This document shows positions 52,508-59,608 of a stretch of 64,000 nt of DNA, piece by piece. The DNA lies in the NCBI GenBank assembly GCA_045635745.1, contig JAZTWG010000050.1, forward strand, positions 1 to 64,000, given 5' to 3'. The stretch's first letter is position 1; each line of letters starts with the position of its first letter. Below the pieces are notes generated by a model. It did not search any database. It was not told the DNA's origin and saw only the letters and a program-made list of their open reading frames with translations. Position numbers and translations under genes: made by a program. This DNA is from SIG78 sp045635745 (GTDB lineage: Bacteria > Verrucomicrobiota > Lentisphaeria > Victivallales > Victivallaceae).

Positions 52508-53701
52508 ATGGATTTTACTGTAAAATATGATATTGCTGTGATCGGAGCCGGTGTTGCTGGTATTGCCGCTGCTTTGGCGGCGGCCCGGCGCGGACACAAG
52601 GTGGCTCTTATTGAAAAACAGACCATTATCGGCGGTCTTGCCACTTCGGGCTTGGTCTACATATATTTGCCGCTGTGCGATGGCAAAGGTACGCAGGTCA
52701 TTAAGGGGATTTCTGAAGAAATGCTCCTGAAAAGCTTGGAATTCAGCCAGTTTGACCTGCCGAAAGACTGGAACGGTGCCGGTATAAGCAAAATCAAGCA
52801 TTATAACAACCGTTACCGGGTTGATTTTTCTCCGGCCGGTTTCACGCTTTCGCTGGATGAAATGCTGGTTGAAGCCGGAGTAGAGCTCTGGCTGGATACC
52901 CGGGTTTGTGCCGCGCAGAAATCCGGCGATAAGGTTACGGCGCTGGAAGTGGAAAATACTTCCGGCCGCGGAGTTATTCAGGCGGGCGCGTTTGTCGATG
53001 CCAGTGGTGAAGCGATCATTATCCGCCGGGCAGGGGGCGCGGTGGAGTGCGATTTCAACCATCATTCGCTCTGGATCATCGAAAATATCCCCGAAGAAAA
53101 GAAAACCCATTATGACTTCGGCAATACGCTGCATGTAAAAACTTTTATGTTCGCGCAGAAAGATATAGCTCCGGGCGATGGTATGGATGGCAGATGTGTA
53201 ACTGCTTTTACGCAGAAAGGGTATAAATATTTACGCGAGTATTATCGTGAAAGTTATAAAACTTCCAACCGCTACGAGCATTACCCCGTGCATTTGCCAG
53301 CCATGCCGCAATTCCGCAAGATTGCGGCGGCCAAGTGTCAGTTTATGCTCAACACCGATGATTTCGCTAAATACTATGAAGATTCTATCGGGCTGACCGG
53401 CGACTGGCGTGCGCCCGGTCCGGTATGGGAAACTCCGTTGCGTTCGCTGGTGCCAGAGTCTCTGGATGGTGTATTCACTGCCGGCCGCTGTATGGGGGCC
53501 ATCGGCGATGCATGGGAAGTTTATCGGGTGATCCCCGCCGCTGCTATGACCGGCGAAGCCGCCGGGATCGCCGCGGCATTGACTTTGGAACACAAGTGTG
53601 AAAGCCGGGATCTGGATTACAAACTTGTTCAGAATGCTTTGCTGAAGAAGGGGGTTCCGCTGCATTTAAGCGATGTAAAACTGGAAAGCCTTTATAAGTA
53701 A
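52508..53701 (+). CDS. FAD-dependent oxidoreductase (GIDA-like, PF12831 type)
   Basis: A 397-residue flavoprotein. The dinucleotide-binding motif VIGAGVAGIAAALAAARRG (about 12-30) ends in the ribose-binding E of ALIEKQ. IIGGLATSGLVYIYLP follows, as in the FAD_oxidored family found beside glycoside-hydrolase genes. A C-terminal FAD block, GVFTAGRCMGAIGDAWEVYR, is also present. No signal peptide is visible, so it probably oxidises or isomerises a sugar-derived compound in the cytoplasm. It is the last gene of the locus and is followed by a terminator. Confidence 0.87.
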   Translation: MDFTVKYDIAVIGAGVAGIAAALAAARRGHKVALIEKQTIIGGLATSGLVYIYLPLCDGKGTQVIKGISEEMLLKSLEFSQFDLPKDWNGAGISKIKHYNNRYRVDFSPAGFTLSLDEMLVEAGVELWLDTRVCAAQKSGDKVTALEVENTSGRGVIQAGAFVDASGEAIIIRRAGGAVECDFNHHSLWIIENIPEEKKTHYDFGNTLHVKTFMFAQKDIAPGDGMDGRCVTAFTQKGYKYLREYYRESYKTSNRYEHYPVHLPAMPQFRKIAAAKCQFMLNTDDFAKYYEDSIGLTGDWRAPGPVWETPLRSLVPESLDGVFTAGRCMGAIGDAWEVYRVIPAAAMTGEAAGIAAALTLEHKCESRDLDYKLVQNALLKKGVPLHLSDVKLESLYK

Positions 53702-53721
53702 AACAGACTGTTTGCCAAATA

Positions 53722-53767
53722 AAAACGCTGCTGCAATACAACAAAAGTATGCGGCAGCGTTTTATTT
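53722..53767. terminator. Terminator at the end of the eight-gene locus
   Basis: AAAACGCTGCTGC pairs with GCGGCAGCGTTTT with one wobble around 16 bases. A/T runs on both sides would allow it to serve both directions. Confidence 0.82.
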
Positions 53768-53772
53768 ATAAA

Positions 53773-53912
53773 GCTCTGTTCCCAATAAAGGTCGGTACTT
53801 GAGGAGGGGAAAAAGAACTTTAGAGGAAAGGCCCTTTTTCCCAAAACTTAAAGTTTAAGAAAACATTTTCACAATATAGATTCTTTTTACCTGCCCTTAT
53901 TGGGAACAGAGC
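53773..53912. mobile_element. MITE-like element, 140 bp
   Basis: Perfect 16-bp terminal inverted repeats GCTCTGTTCCCAATAA (53773-53788) and its complement (53897-53912) continue imperfectly to about 26 bp. Inside lie a 9-bp stem GGGAAAAAG/CTTTTTCCC (53807-53815, 53834-53842) and a CTTAAAGTTTAAG palindrome. TTTATAAA occurs directly left (53765-53772) and two bases right (53915-53922) of the element and may mark the target site, although it is itself palindromic. It encodes no transposase, so an IS supplied in trans would be needed. Confidence 0.68.
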
Positions 53913-53923
53913 GATTTATAAAA

Positions 53924-54337
53924 TCATTCAGCGCAATCAGCGCAAAGCCCCCGGCAGCATAAATGCAGTTGTTTTACCACAAATCCTTCCGGCAGCCCGT
54001 GGATATGATTGACCAGCGGCGTGTTTGCCGGCGGAAACAGATCAAAAACATTACCGCAGGCATGGCATTTGAAATGTCCGTGGTCTGACATATCTGCATC
54101 GTAGCGCAATTCGCCGTCTTCAATGATGACTTCCTGAATTGCTCCTACTTCCGCAAGCTTTTTTACCGTATTATAAACGGTTGTGCGCGATATGGCCGGC
54201 AGCTCCTTGAGTACACCATGATAGATGGTATCTACGGTGGGATGAATGGCATTGTTTTTCAAAAATTTATAGATCGCCATTCGCTGCGGGGAGGGCGTTA
54301 TGCCCAGATCTCGCAAATAAGCGGCTGTTGTTTGCAT
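53924..54337 (-). CDS. perR: Fur-family regulator, PerR-like
   Basis: A 137-residue metalloregulator. ATG 54337, nine bases after AAAGGA, is preferred to a longer frame. Winged helix at about 10-85 (ITPSPQRMAIYKFL, ISRTTVYNTVKKL). Structural zinc Cys in CHAC and CADC. The PerR regulatory-site pattern is kept: an early His (AIHPTVD), the Asp of RYDADMSDHGHFKC with both His, and a downstream Asp (NVFDLF). This suggests a peroxide sensor using iron or manganese oxidation. It lies 82 bases downstream of rubrerythrin on the same strand, supporting a peroxide-response unit. Fur or Zur function cannot be excluded by eye. Confidence 0.85.
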   Translation of the reverse strand: MQTTAAYLRDLGITPSPQRMAIYKFLKNNAIHPTVDTIYHGVLKELPAISRTTVYNTVKKLAEVGAIQEVIIEDGELRYDADMSDHGHFKCHACGNVFDLFPPANTPLVNHIHGLPEGFVVKQLHLCCRGLCADCAE

Positions 54338-54419
54338 AGCAAGCTTTCCTTTCAGTAAGGTTGCCGCATTAAAAACCATATGCACCTTGCGGCGCATATG
54401 GTTGAAGCATTACGGCAAA

Positions 54420-54968
54420 TTATCCGAAGTAGCGCTTGAGCAGACCGGCAAAACCGGCGCCGTGGCGGGCTTCGTCTTTGCTCATTTCGTGGACGGTGTC
54501 ATGAATGGCATCGTAACCAAGTTCTTTGGCGCGTTTGGCGATTTCGAACTTGCCGGCGCAAGCTCCGGTTTCAGCTTCCACGCGCATGCGCAGATTTTTT
54601 TCGGTGCTGCTGGAGAGTACTTCACCCAGGAGTTCAGCAAATTTGGCTGCATGTTCGGCTTCTTCAAACGCATAGCGCTTGTAGGCATCGGCGATTTCCG
54701 GATAACCTTCGCGTTCTGCCTGACGGCTCATTGCAAGGTACATACCCACTTCGGTGCATTCGCCCATAAAGTTGGCTTTCAGGCCTTCGCGCACTTCCGG
54801 ATCAATATCGTCATGGCCGCCCACATAGTGCTCGCAGGCAAACTTGATGGCTCCATCGCTGTTTTCCTGTTTGGTGAATTTGGCTGCCGGAGCTTTGCAC
54901 TGGGGGCAGAACTCGGGTGCATTTTCGCCTTCGTGAACATAACCGCAAATCTGACAAACGTACTTCAT
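54420..54968 (-). CDS. rbr: Reverse rubrerythrin
   Basis: A 182-residue non-heme diiron peroxidase that reduces hydrogen peroxide in anaerobes. The rubredoxin domain is N-terminal (CQICGYVHEG, CPQCKAPA), reversed relative to classical rubrerythrin. The ferritin-like diiron domain follows, with ECTE near 71, FEEAEH near 100, EAETGA near 131 and DEARH near 166. Electron donor is unknown. AAAGGA precedes the ATG, and a perfect dyad lies about 40 bases further upstream. It is likely co-transcribed with perR. Confidence 0.95.
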   Translation of the reverse strand: MKYVCQICGYVHEGENAPEFCPQCKAPAAKFTKQENSDGAIKFACEHYVGGHDDIDPEVREGLKANFMGECTEVGMYLAMSRQAEREGYPEIADAYKRYAFEEAEHAAKFAELLGEVLSSSTEKNLRMRVEAETGACAGKFEIAKRAKELGYDAIHDTVHEMSKDEARHGAGFAGLLKRYFG

Positions 54969-55007
54969 TTTTTCTATCCTTTCGTTAAGGTTTTATTTTC
55001 TTTTTAT

Positions 55008-55039
55008 TTGTAATCATTATTGATTTGTATTGATTACAA
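55008..55039. promoter_or_regulatory. Fur/PerR-type dyad upstream of rubrerythrin
   Basis: TTGTAATCA (55008-55016) and TGATTACAA (55031-55039) form a perfect 9-bp inverted repeat in an AT-rich region 40-71 bases upstream of the rbr ATG. The AT-rich dyad of TAATCA-type halves is compatible with Fur-family sites, and the perR gene is next door. Binding is inferred. Confidence 0.5.
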
Positions 55040-55220
55040 TTTTATAATACAGCAAAAAAAATAAAATACAAGTTTTTTTTATAAAAAAATCGTAATTTTT
55101 TTGAAAAAAAGTTTTTTTACCTATATTTTAAACACAAAATCAACTCAAAAATACGTTTGCCGGCAACTTGATTATTCAAGATACAGCCGCATATCGTCAG
55201 AATTTAATAGATTTATTGTT

Positions 55221-56426
55221 ATGAAAAGGCTTTTGGTTTACTTTTTATTTTTCTTTTTGCTGCTTCCCAAAGCTTTGCTGGCCGATTATGATGTGTGGAA
55301 TACTCTCCTTGGAATGCAGTTTATCAATGAAGATGGTGTGTGGCGCCGGAGGGAATTTGAACAGTTTTTCAACGGAAAATATGGATTTTATTTTCAGGGT
55401 GATCCAACTTTGCGTACAGCCGGATTCAAGGATTTATTGGTTCTGCAATGCAAAGCTGTCGAAATGCGCTGTCATTACGATAAAACCGGCAAACTTGCAA
55501 TCATTGATGTAATTTTTGTTAATAAAGGTGATTCTGCCGATGCAGAGCATCTGAAAAATCTTATGCGCAAGACCGCCCGGACTATTTCTGAACAACTTTC
55601 CGGTTGGGGCGGAACGCCGGAAAGGTGCGATTACGGTCACCGGAAAATGCAGCAGTCGGCCCGCAAATGGAGCGGTAAGAATGTGGAGTTTTTTCTGGAA
55701 TATATCCGCAATGAATATGTTATTTTGCATATCCACTTCAAAAAAGTTTACTCTGCGGCTGCCGCAGCTGGGAGCAATGCCAGTAACACGGCAGGCAAAA
55801 AACAGTACTATACCGTTAAAGGCAAAGATTTTACCAATAATATAAAACGCAACGACTTTGGCGATGTGTATATAGATAATATACCCATGGTCAATCAGGG
55901 CAGCAAAGGTTATTGCGTGCCGGCAACTGTTGAACGGGTTTTGCGCTACTATGGCATAACCAATGTGAATATGCATCAGCTGGCCGATGCGGCCAAGACC
56001 AAAAAAGGCGGCGGTACTTATGTTAAAGATGCCATGCGGGCCATCAACTCGGTCAGAAAAAGTGCCGGTCTCCGAGCTTCGGAGATGGGCGATGTGAAAT
56101 TAAAAATGGTGCAGCATTATATCGAGAAAGGCGTACCGATATTCTGGGTCATGTTCACCAATAGAGAATATGAGAATATACGCAGAAAATCTTTGAATGA
56201 TCGTAAACATGCTTCCCCTGATTCATGGCAGAAGCTGATAGCAGAATATAAAGTTCCTGCCGGTGGGAGTTCGCACATGTGTCTGATAGTTGGCTATAAT
56301 GAGCTTACCAGAGAGATAGCCGTCAGCAATTCGTGGGGCGATCGGGAACTTGTTCCCACATGGGTACCGATCAAAGTAGCTGCCAAAGTCTCACAGAAGT
56401 CCACGGTTGTGCTGGAACCACGTTAA
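55221..56426 (+). CDS. Secreted C39-like cysteine peptidase
   Basis: A 401-residue exported protein. ATG 55221 starts a signal peptide (MKRLLVYFLFFFLLLPKALLA); the frame is open further upstream but without signal or ribosome site. Residues about 22-195 form an unrecognised N-terminal domain. Residues about 210-400 match a papain-fold C39-like domain: VNQGSKGYCVPAT with C232, SSHMCLIVGYN with H352, and AVSNSWGD with the third residue near 370. It may cleave leader peptides or peptidoglycan-linked peptides in the periplasm; the target is unknown. It converges on the kinase gene with a 21-base gap. No Shine-Dalgarno is evident. Confidence 0.78.
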   Translation: MKRLLVYFLFFFLLLPKALLADYDVWNTLLGMQFINEDGVWRRREFEQFFNGKYGFYFQGDPTLRTAGFKDLLVLQCKAVEMRCHYDKTGKLAIIDVIFVNKGDSADAEHLKNLMRKTARTISEQLSGWGGTPERCDYGHRKMQQSARKWSGKNVEFFLEYIRNEYVILHIHFKKVYSAAAAAGSNASNTAGKKQYYTVKGKDFTNNIKRNDFGDVYIDNIPMVNQGSKGYCVPATVERVLRYYGITNVNMHQLADAAKTKKGGGTYVKDAMRAINSVRKSAGLRASEMGDVKLKMVQHYIEKGVPIFWVMFTNREYENIRRKSLNDRKHASPDSWQKLIAEYKVPAGGSSHMCLIVGYNELTREIAVSNSWGDRELVPTWVPIKVAAKVSQKSTVVLEPR

Positions 56427-56447
56427 AAACTCCAAGGTGAGTCAGTT

Positions 56448-59294
56448 TTATTTTATCTCGCAGATAAAAGCATCAAATTCCGGCGAACAGCTGTATTCAT
56501 CGTTATGAAGAACCATGAAACTGCGGTTCAGCGATACTGTACTGCCCAGTTTTGATGGCGGTAAATCTGCGGGACCCGGTTTGCCGCTTGCCCACACCCA
56601 TTTGCCGTTTTTCCGGCTGCAATTCAACCCTATTTGCAAATTACGGAATTTTTTCATGATTCTTCTGAGCGATGAGAGTTCGGATACGCTGCTGAATTCT
56701 GCAAGTTCGCCGCCCAGCAAATTGCAGAGTCTGCGGGCGGTATACCAGTCGACCGGGGCGCTTAAAAGATAGAATTTGCGGTTGTTGAGCGAAAATTTCT
56801 TCAATATCAATTTGGAGTTGCTCTTGCTTAAATCAATTTTTTGCGTGCGTTTTTCCGGATACTTCAGTAATATAAGCGGCAGTTTTTCTTTACTTGAGGC
56901 TATCCGCCAGAAACCATGATCCCACACCATGGAGGATTTTTCCGGATTATCTGAATAAGGATCGCTCAGCCATTCGCCGGCGCTGACTTCTGTATTATTG
57001 CTCCATAGCCATTTGCCGTTTTTATAACGGGCGCTGGTCAGCAGCGGCAGCTCATGCAAGCGCCAGTTGCTGCGCAGAAGTTTTTTGCGCAGTTTTTCAT
57101 CTTGCAGCATAGCCGGCCGGGTGGAGAGCAGCTTTTTCCAGCTCTCCGCTGAATCAAAAGTCCATCTGCAATACGGGGTCCCCAGCAGTTCATATACATA
57201 TCCGGCTTGTGTAAATGTGTATATCTGGCCGGTATACCATGTGTGTTCAAAATATTTCATACTGCCGGGGGCAAGCACCACGCGGAATCCGCTCCATTTA
57301 TTTTCGAGCATATCCGGATCAAGTTTTTTCTGCAGTTCCTGATTCAATCGGCGGTCACGGAAACTGGCCCCCATATTAAATATTTTCGGTATTTCGCCCG
57401 GTTTGACCGGCGAGTGCACTACGCTTTCAGCCGCATTACCCAGAAAATCGTATATATTCAATACTCCGCCATTGAGCTGACGTACCGGATGCAGCTGGTA
57501 ATCAGAATTACCGCCGAACCATGCTATATCGTGTGCTATACTGTTTTCGTAAAGGAAGTTGCCTGCGCTCGACCAGCCGCCCTGTAGAATGTAGTTCCAT
57601 TCATCCAGATACGGCAGCCGGAATATATAATTATCCGGCAGAAATCCTTTTGCATGTGCTTGCAAAGTCAATTCCCGACAGAAATCCAAGCGATCGTTCC
57701 AGGTTATATTGGTTACCGGCATTTGTGGTGCAGTTGATTTTTTCTTGCTTTGCGGCAGAATACTGCAATAAAGCTCATCTGTTACTTCGCAATCTGCCAC
57801 CCAGAAAGATTTGATAGGTTTGCCGTTATTATTACTGCCTTCAGGCATGTATATGAGCTTGAGTGCCGGTATTTCAGGGTGCTGCCAATTGCTGCCGGGC
57901 AGGGGCCCCGGCCACTTTGCTGCGGCTTTCAAGCGCATATCTTCCAGAGCTGAAGTCAAAAGCTGTGAAGAATACTCCAATAAATAAAGACTCAATGGTG
58001 ATGCGCGGAACGTACTGTATGCCGCCATCATTTCAAAAAATATCTTACGGTTATCCGGGAGAGTATCCAGCGGATATTTTTCCTGCAGTTCACGGAATTC
58101 TTCTACGCTCCAGCGTTTGAGAATGGCATCTGCCAGGCGGCAGTAACGTTCTGTAGCATCCCAACTCCCATCGGCACGGGCATCAGATGCCAGTGTGGCG
58201 ATAGTTTGCAGCTGCCATGCCCGGGCGCTGTTACCATTTTGTTCGGCGATTTTCTGCAAGTGCAGCTGCCGGTCGTTCAACAGCTCTATGGTGCGGAAAA
58301 TAAAACTTATCCGGTCTTGATTGGCCCGCTTATAAGCGTGCTTCTGCTTCAACGCCAGATACATACTCAAAGACATTGCTGCAAAGACCAGTATTATCGA
58401 AAAGCAGCTCAAACGCCACGCTACCGGGTGTTGTTTGCGATAACTGCGAAGACTTTCCATTGCTTCGTCTGCAAATGTTGTTTCGCGGATCACCGACGGC
58501 AAGGCTTTACGGAAAGCTGCCGGCGAGTAAAAGCGCTGGCGCGGGTCGGGCGAACAGGCTTTCAGCAAGACGTTTTTGAATTGGCGCCATGCCCGGAGTG
58601 GAAGCGAAAACGGCACTTCCGGAAAATTTTCCGGAAGTAACCCGGTCAGCGCACAATACAACACTTTTCCCAGCGAATAAAGGTCATGGCCGTAACCGAC
58701 TGGATCGCCATCTGCGATTTCCGGCGGCAGGTATTCGAGGGTACCGACCACTTTTGAGCGTACCCCGGTACAGGAAATCAACCCAATATCGCTGAGCTTG
58801 GGCTGGCTGTTGATAAAAACAATATTGGCCGGTTTTATATCCCGGTGGGCAAGATCGTGTTCTGCAAGATGTTCCAGCGCATCGAGAAGATTGTGTGCCA
58901 GCTCCAGCACTTTTTCCGGCTCCAGTCTGCCGCCGCGTTCCAGCCGGTGGGCAAGCGTATCGGCAACATATTCTTCTGAATCGCCATGGAGCATGTTATC
59001 GGCAGCTTCCATTGTATAGTAAAAGTAACTGTCGCTTTCGCCGACATGCAGAACTTCGATCAGGGATTTATGTTCTTCCACTGCCTGCCGGTAATGGCGT
59101 AATCCGATAAGTTCCATGCGCCAGACTTCGCTGCCGTAAGATATAGGAATCAGTTTGAGAGCCACAACCTTGTGAGTGATATCTTCTGCCAGATAGACTT
59201 CGCCGTACGCACCGCTGCCGCAGAAATTCAATATCGTATAGCCGGCAAAAACTTCATCGATCTGCAAAAAATGCGTTTTACTGCTGCCTGACAT
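56448..59294 (-). CDS. Membrane Ser/Thr kinase fused to FGE-sulfatase-like and C-type-lectin-like domains
   Basis: A 948-residue protein from ATG 59294 behind AGGA. An N-terminal Hanks-type kinase (about 15-265) has the glycine loop GSGAYGEVYLA, K47, HRDIKPAN (150-157) and DIG instead of DFG at 169-171. A transmembrane helix lies at 292-315. Outside follow a helical region (320-470), an FGE-sulfatase-like domain (about 480-680: FWVADCEVTDELYC, PVTNITWNDRLDFCREL, RLPYLDEW), a degenerate lectin-like segment (about 690-830), and a C-type-lectin-like domain (about 845-948: WYTARRLCNLLGGELAEFSS, NGKWVWASG, FICEIK). It looks like a receptor kinase sensing an external ligand. The FGE-like part lacks obvious catalytic Cys evidence and may only bind. 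Confidence 0.82.
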   Translation of the reverse strand: MSGSSKTHFLQIDEVFAGYTILNFCGSGAYGEVYLAEDITHKVVALKLIPISYGSEVWRMELIGLRHYRQAVEEHKSLIEVLHVGESDSYFYYTMEAADNMLHGDSEEYVADTLAHRLERGGRLEPEKVLELAHNLLDALEHLAEHDLAHRDIKPANIVFINSQPKLSDIGLISCTGVRSKVVGTLEYLPPEIADGDPVGYGHDLYSLGKVLYCALTGLLPENFPEVPFSLPLRAWRQFKNVLLKACSPDPRQRFYSPAAFRKALPSVIRETTFADEAMESLRSYRKQHPVAWRLSCFSIILVFAAMSLSMYLALKQKHAYKRANQDRISFIFRTIELLNDRQLHLQKIAEQNGNSARAWQLQTIATLASDARADGSWDATERYCRLADAILKRWSVEEFRELQEKYPLDTLPDNRKIFFEMMAAYSTFRASPLSLYLLEYSSQLLTSALEDMRLKAAAKWPGPLPGSNWQHPEIPALKLIYMPEGSNNNGKPIKSFWVADCEVTDELYCSILPQSKKKSTAPQMPVTNITWNDRLDFCRELTLQAHAKGFLPDNYIFRLPYLDEWNYILQGGWSSAGNFLYENSIAHDIAWFGGNSDYQLHPVRQLNGGVLNIYDFLGNAAESVVHSPVKPGEIPKIFNMGASFRDRRLNQELQKKLDPDMLENKWSGFRVVLAPGSMKYFEHTWYTGQIYTFTQAGYVYELLGTPYCRWTFDSAESWKKLLSTRPAMLQDEKLRKKLLRSNWRLHELPLLTSARYKNGKWLWSNNTEVSAGEWLSDPYSDNPEKSSMVWDHGFWRIASSKEKLPLILLKYPEKRTQKIDLSKSNSKLILKKFSLNNRKFYLLSAPVDWYTARRLCNLLGGELAEFSSVSELSSLRRIMKKFRNLQIGLNCSRKNGKWVWASGKPGPADLPPSKLGSTVSLNRSFMVLHNDEYSCSPEFDAFICEIK

Positions 59295-59393
59295 AAGTGA
59301 TCCTGGTTTCCAATAAAAATATACGCCCGCATAGAGCCGGATTTTTGTGAAAATATGCAATCTACCGGACTGATATTACCATATAAAATGTAC

Positions 59394-59413
59394 TGAAAAA
59401 TAATTATTTTTCA
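59394..59413. promoter_or_regulatory. 20-bp perfect palindrome upstream of the kinase
   Basis: TGAAAAATAATTATTTTTCA is a perfect palindrome 100 bases before the kinase ATG. Minus-strand TTGAAA at its edge could be a -35 box, but no good -10 follows at 16-18 bases. The rest of the 314-base gap to the PFOR stop holds only AT-rich sequence and the PFOR terminator. Confidence 0.45.
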
Positions 59414-59551
59414 AGTAATTTTTACAAAAAAAATAAAAAAAAAGTATTTTGACGTTATAAATGCATATTTTATGCGGATAAATGCTGTAAGTTATAAAAG
59501 TTTTGCCTGCTGTCTGTCATAATTATATCAATTGGAAAACTTCTTGAAATG

Positions 59552-59588
59552 GAAATAAAAAAAGGTGCGCTCTTTCGAACGCACCTTT
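59552..59588 (-). terminator. Intrinsic terminator of PFOR
   Basis: AAAGGTGCG and CGCACCTTT form a 9-bp stem, followed on the minus strand by a T-rich run. It lies 21 bases after the PFOR stop. Confidence 0.86.
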
Positions 59589-59608
59589 CTTATATTCTGC
59601 AATGAAAA

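Noticed and set aside
53773..53912. Complete insertion sequence
   Set aside because: At 140 bp it is too short for a transposase; kept only as a MITE-like element.
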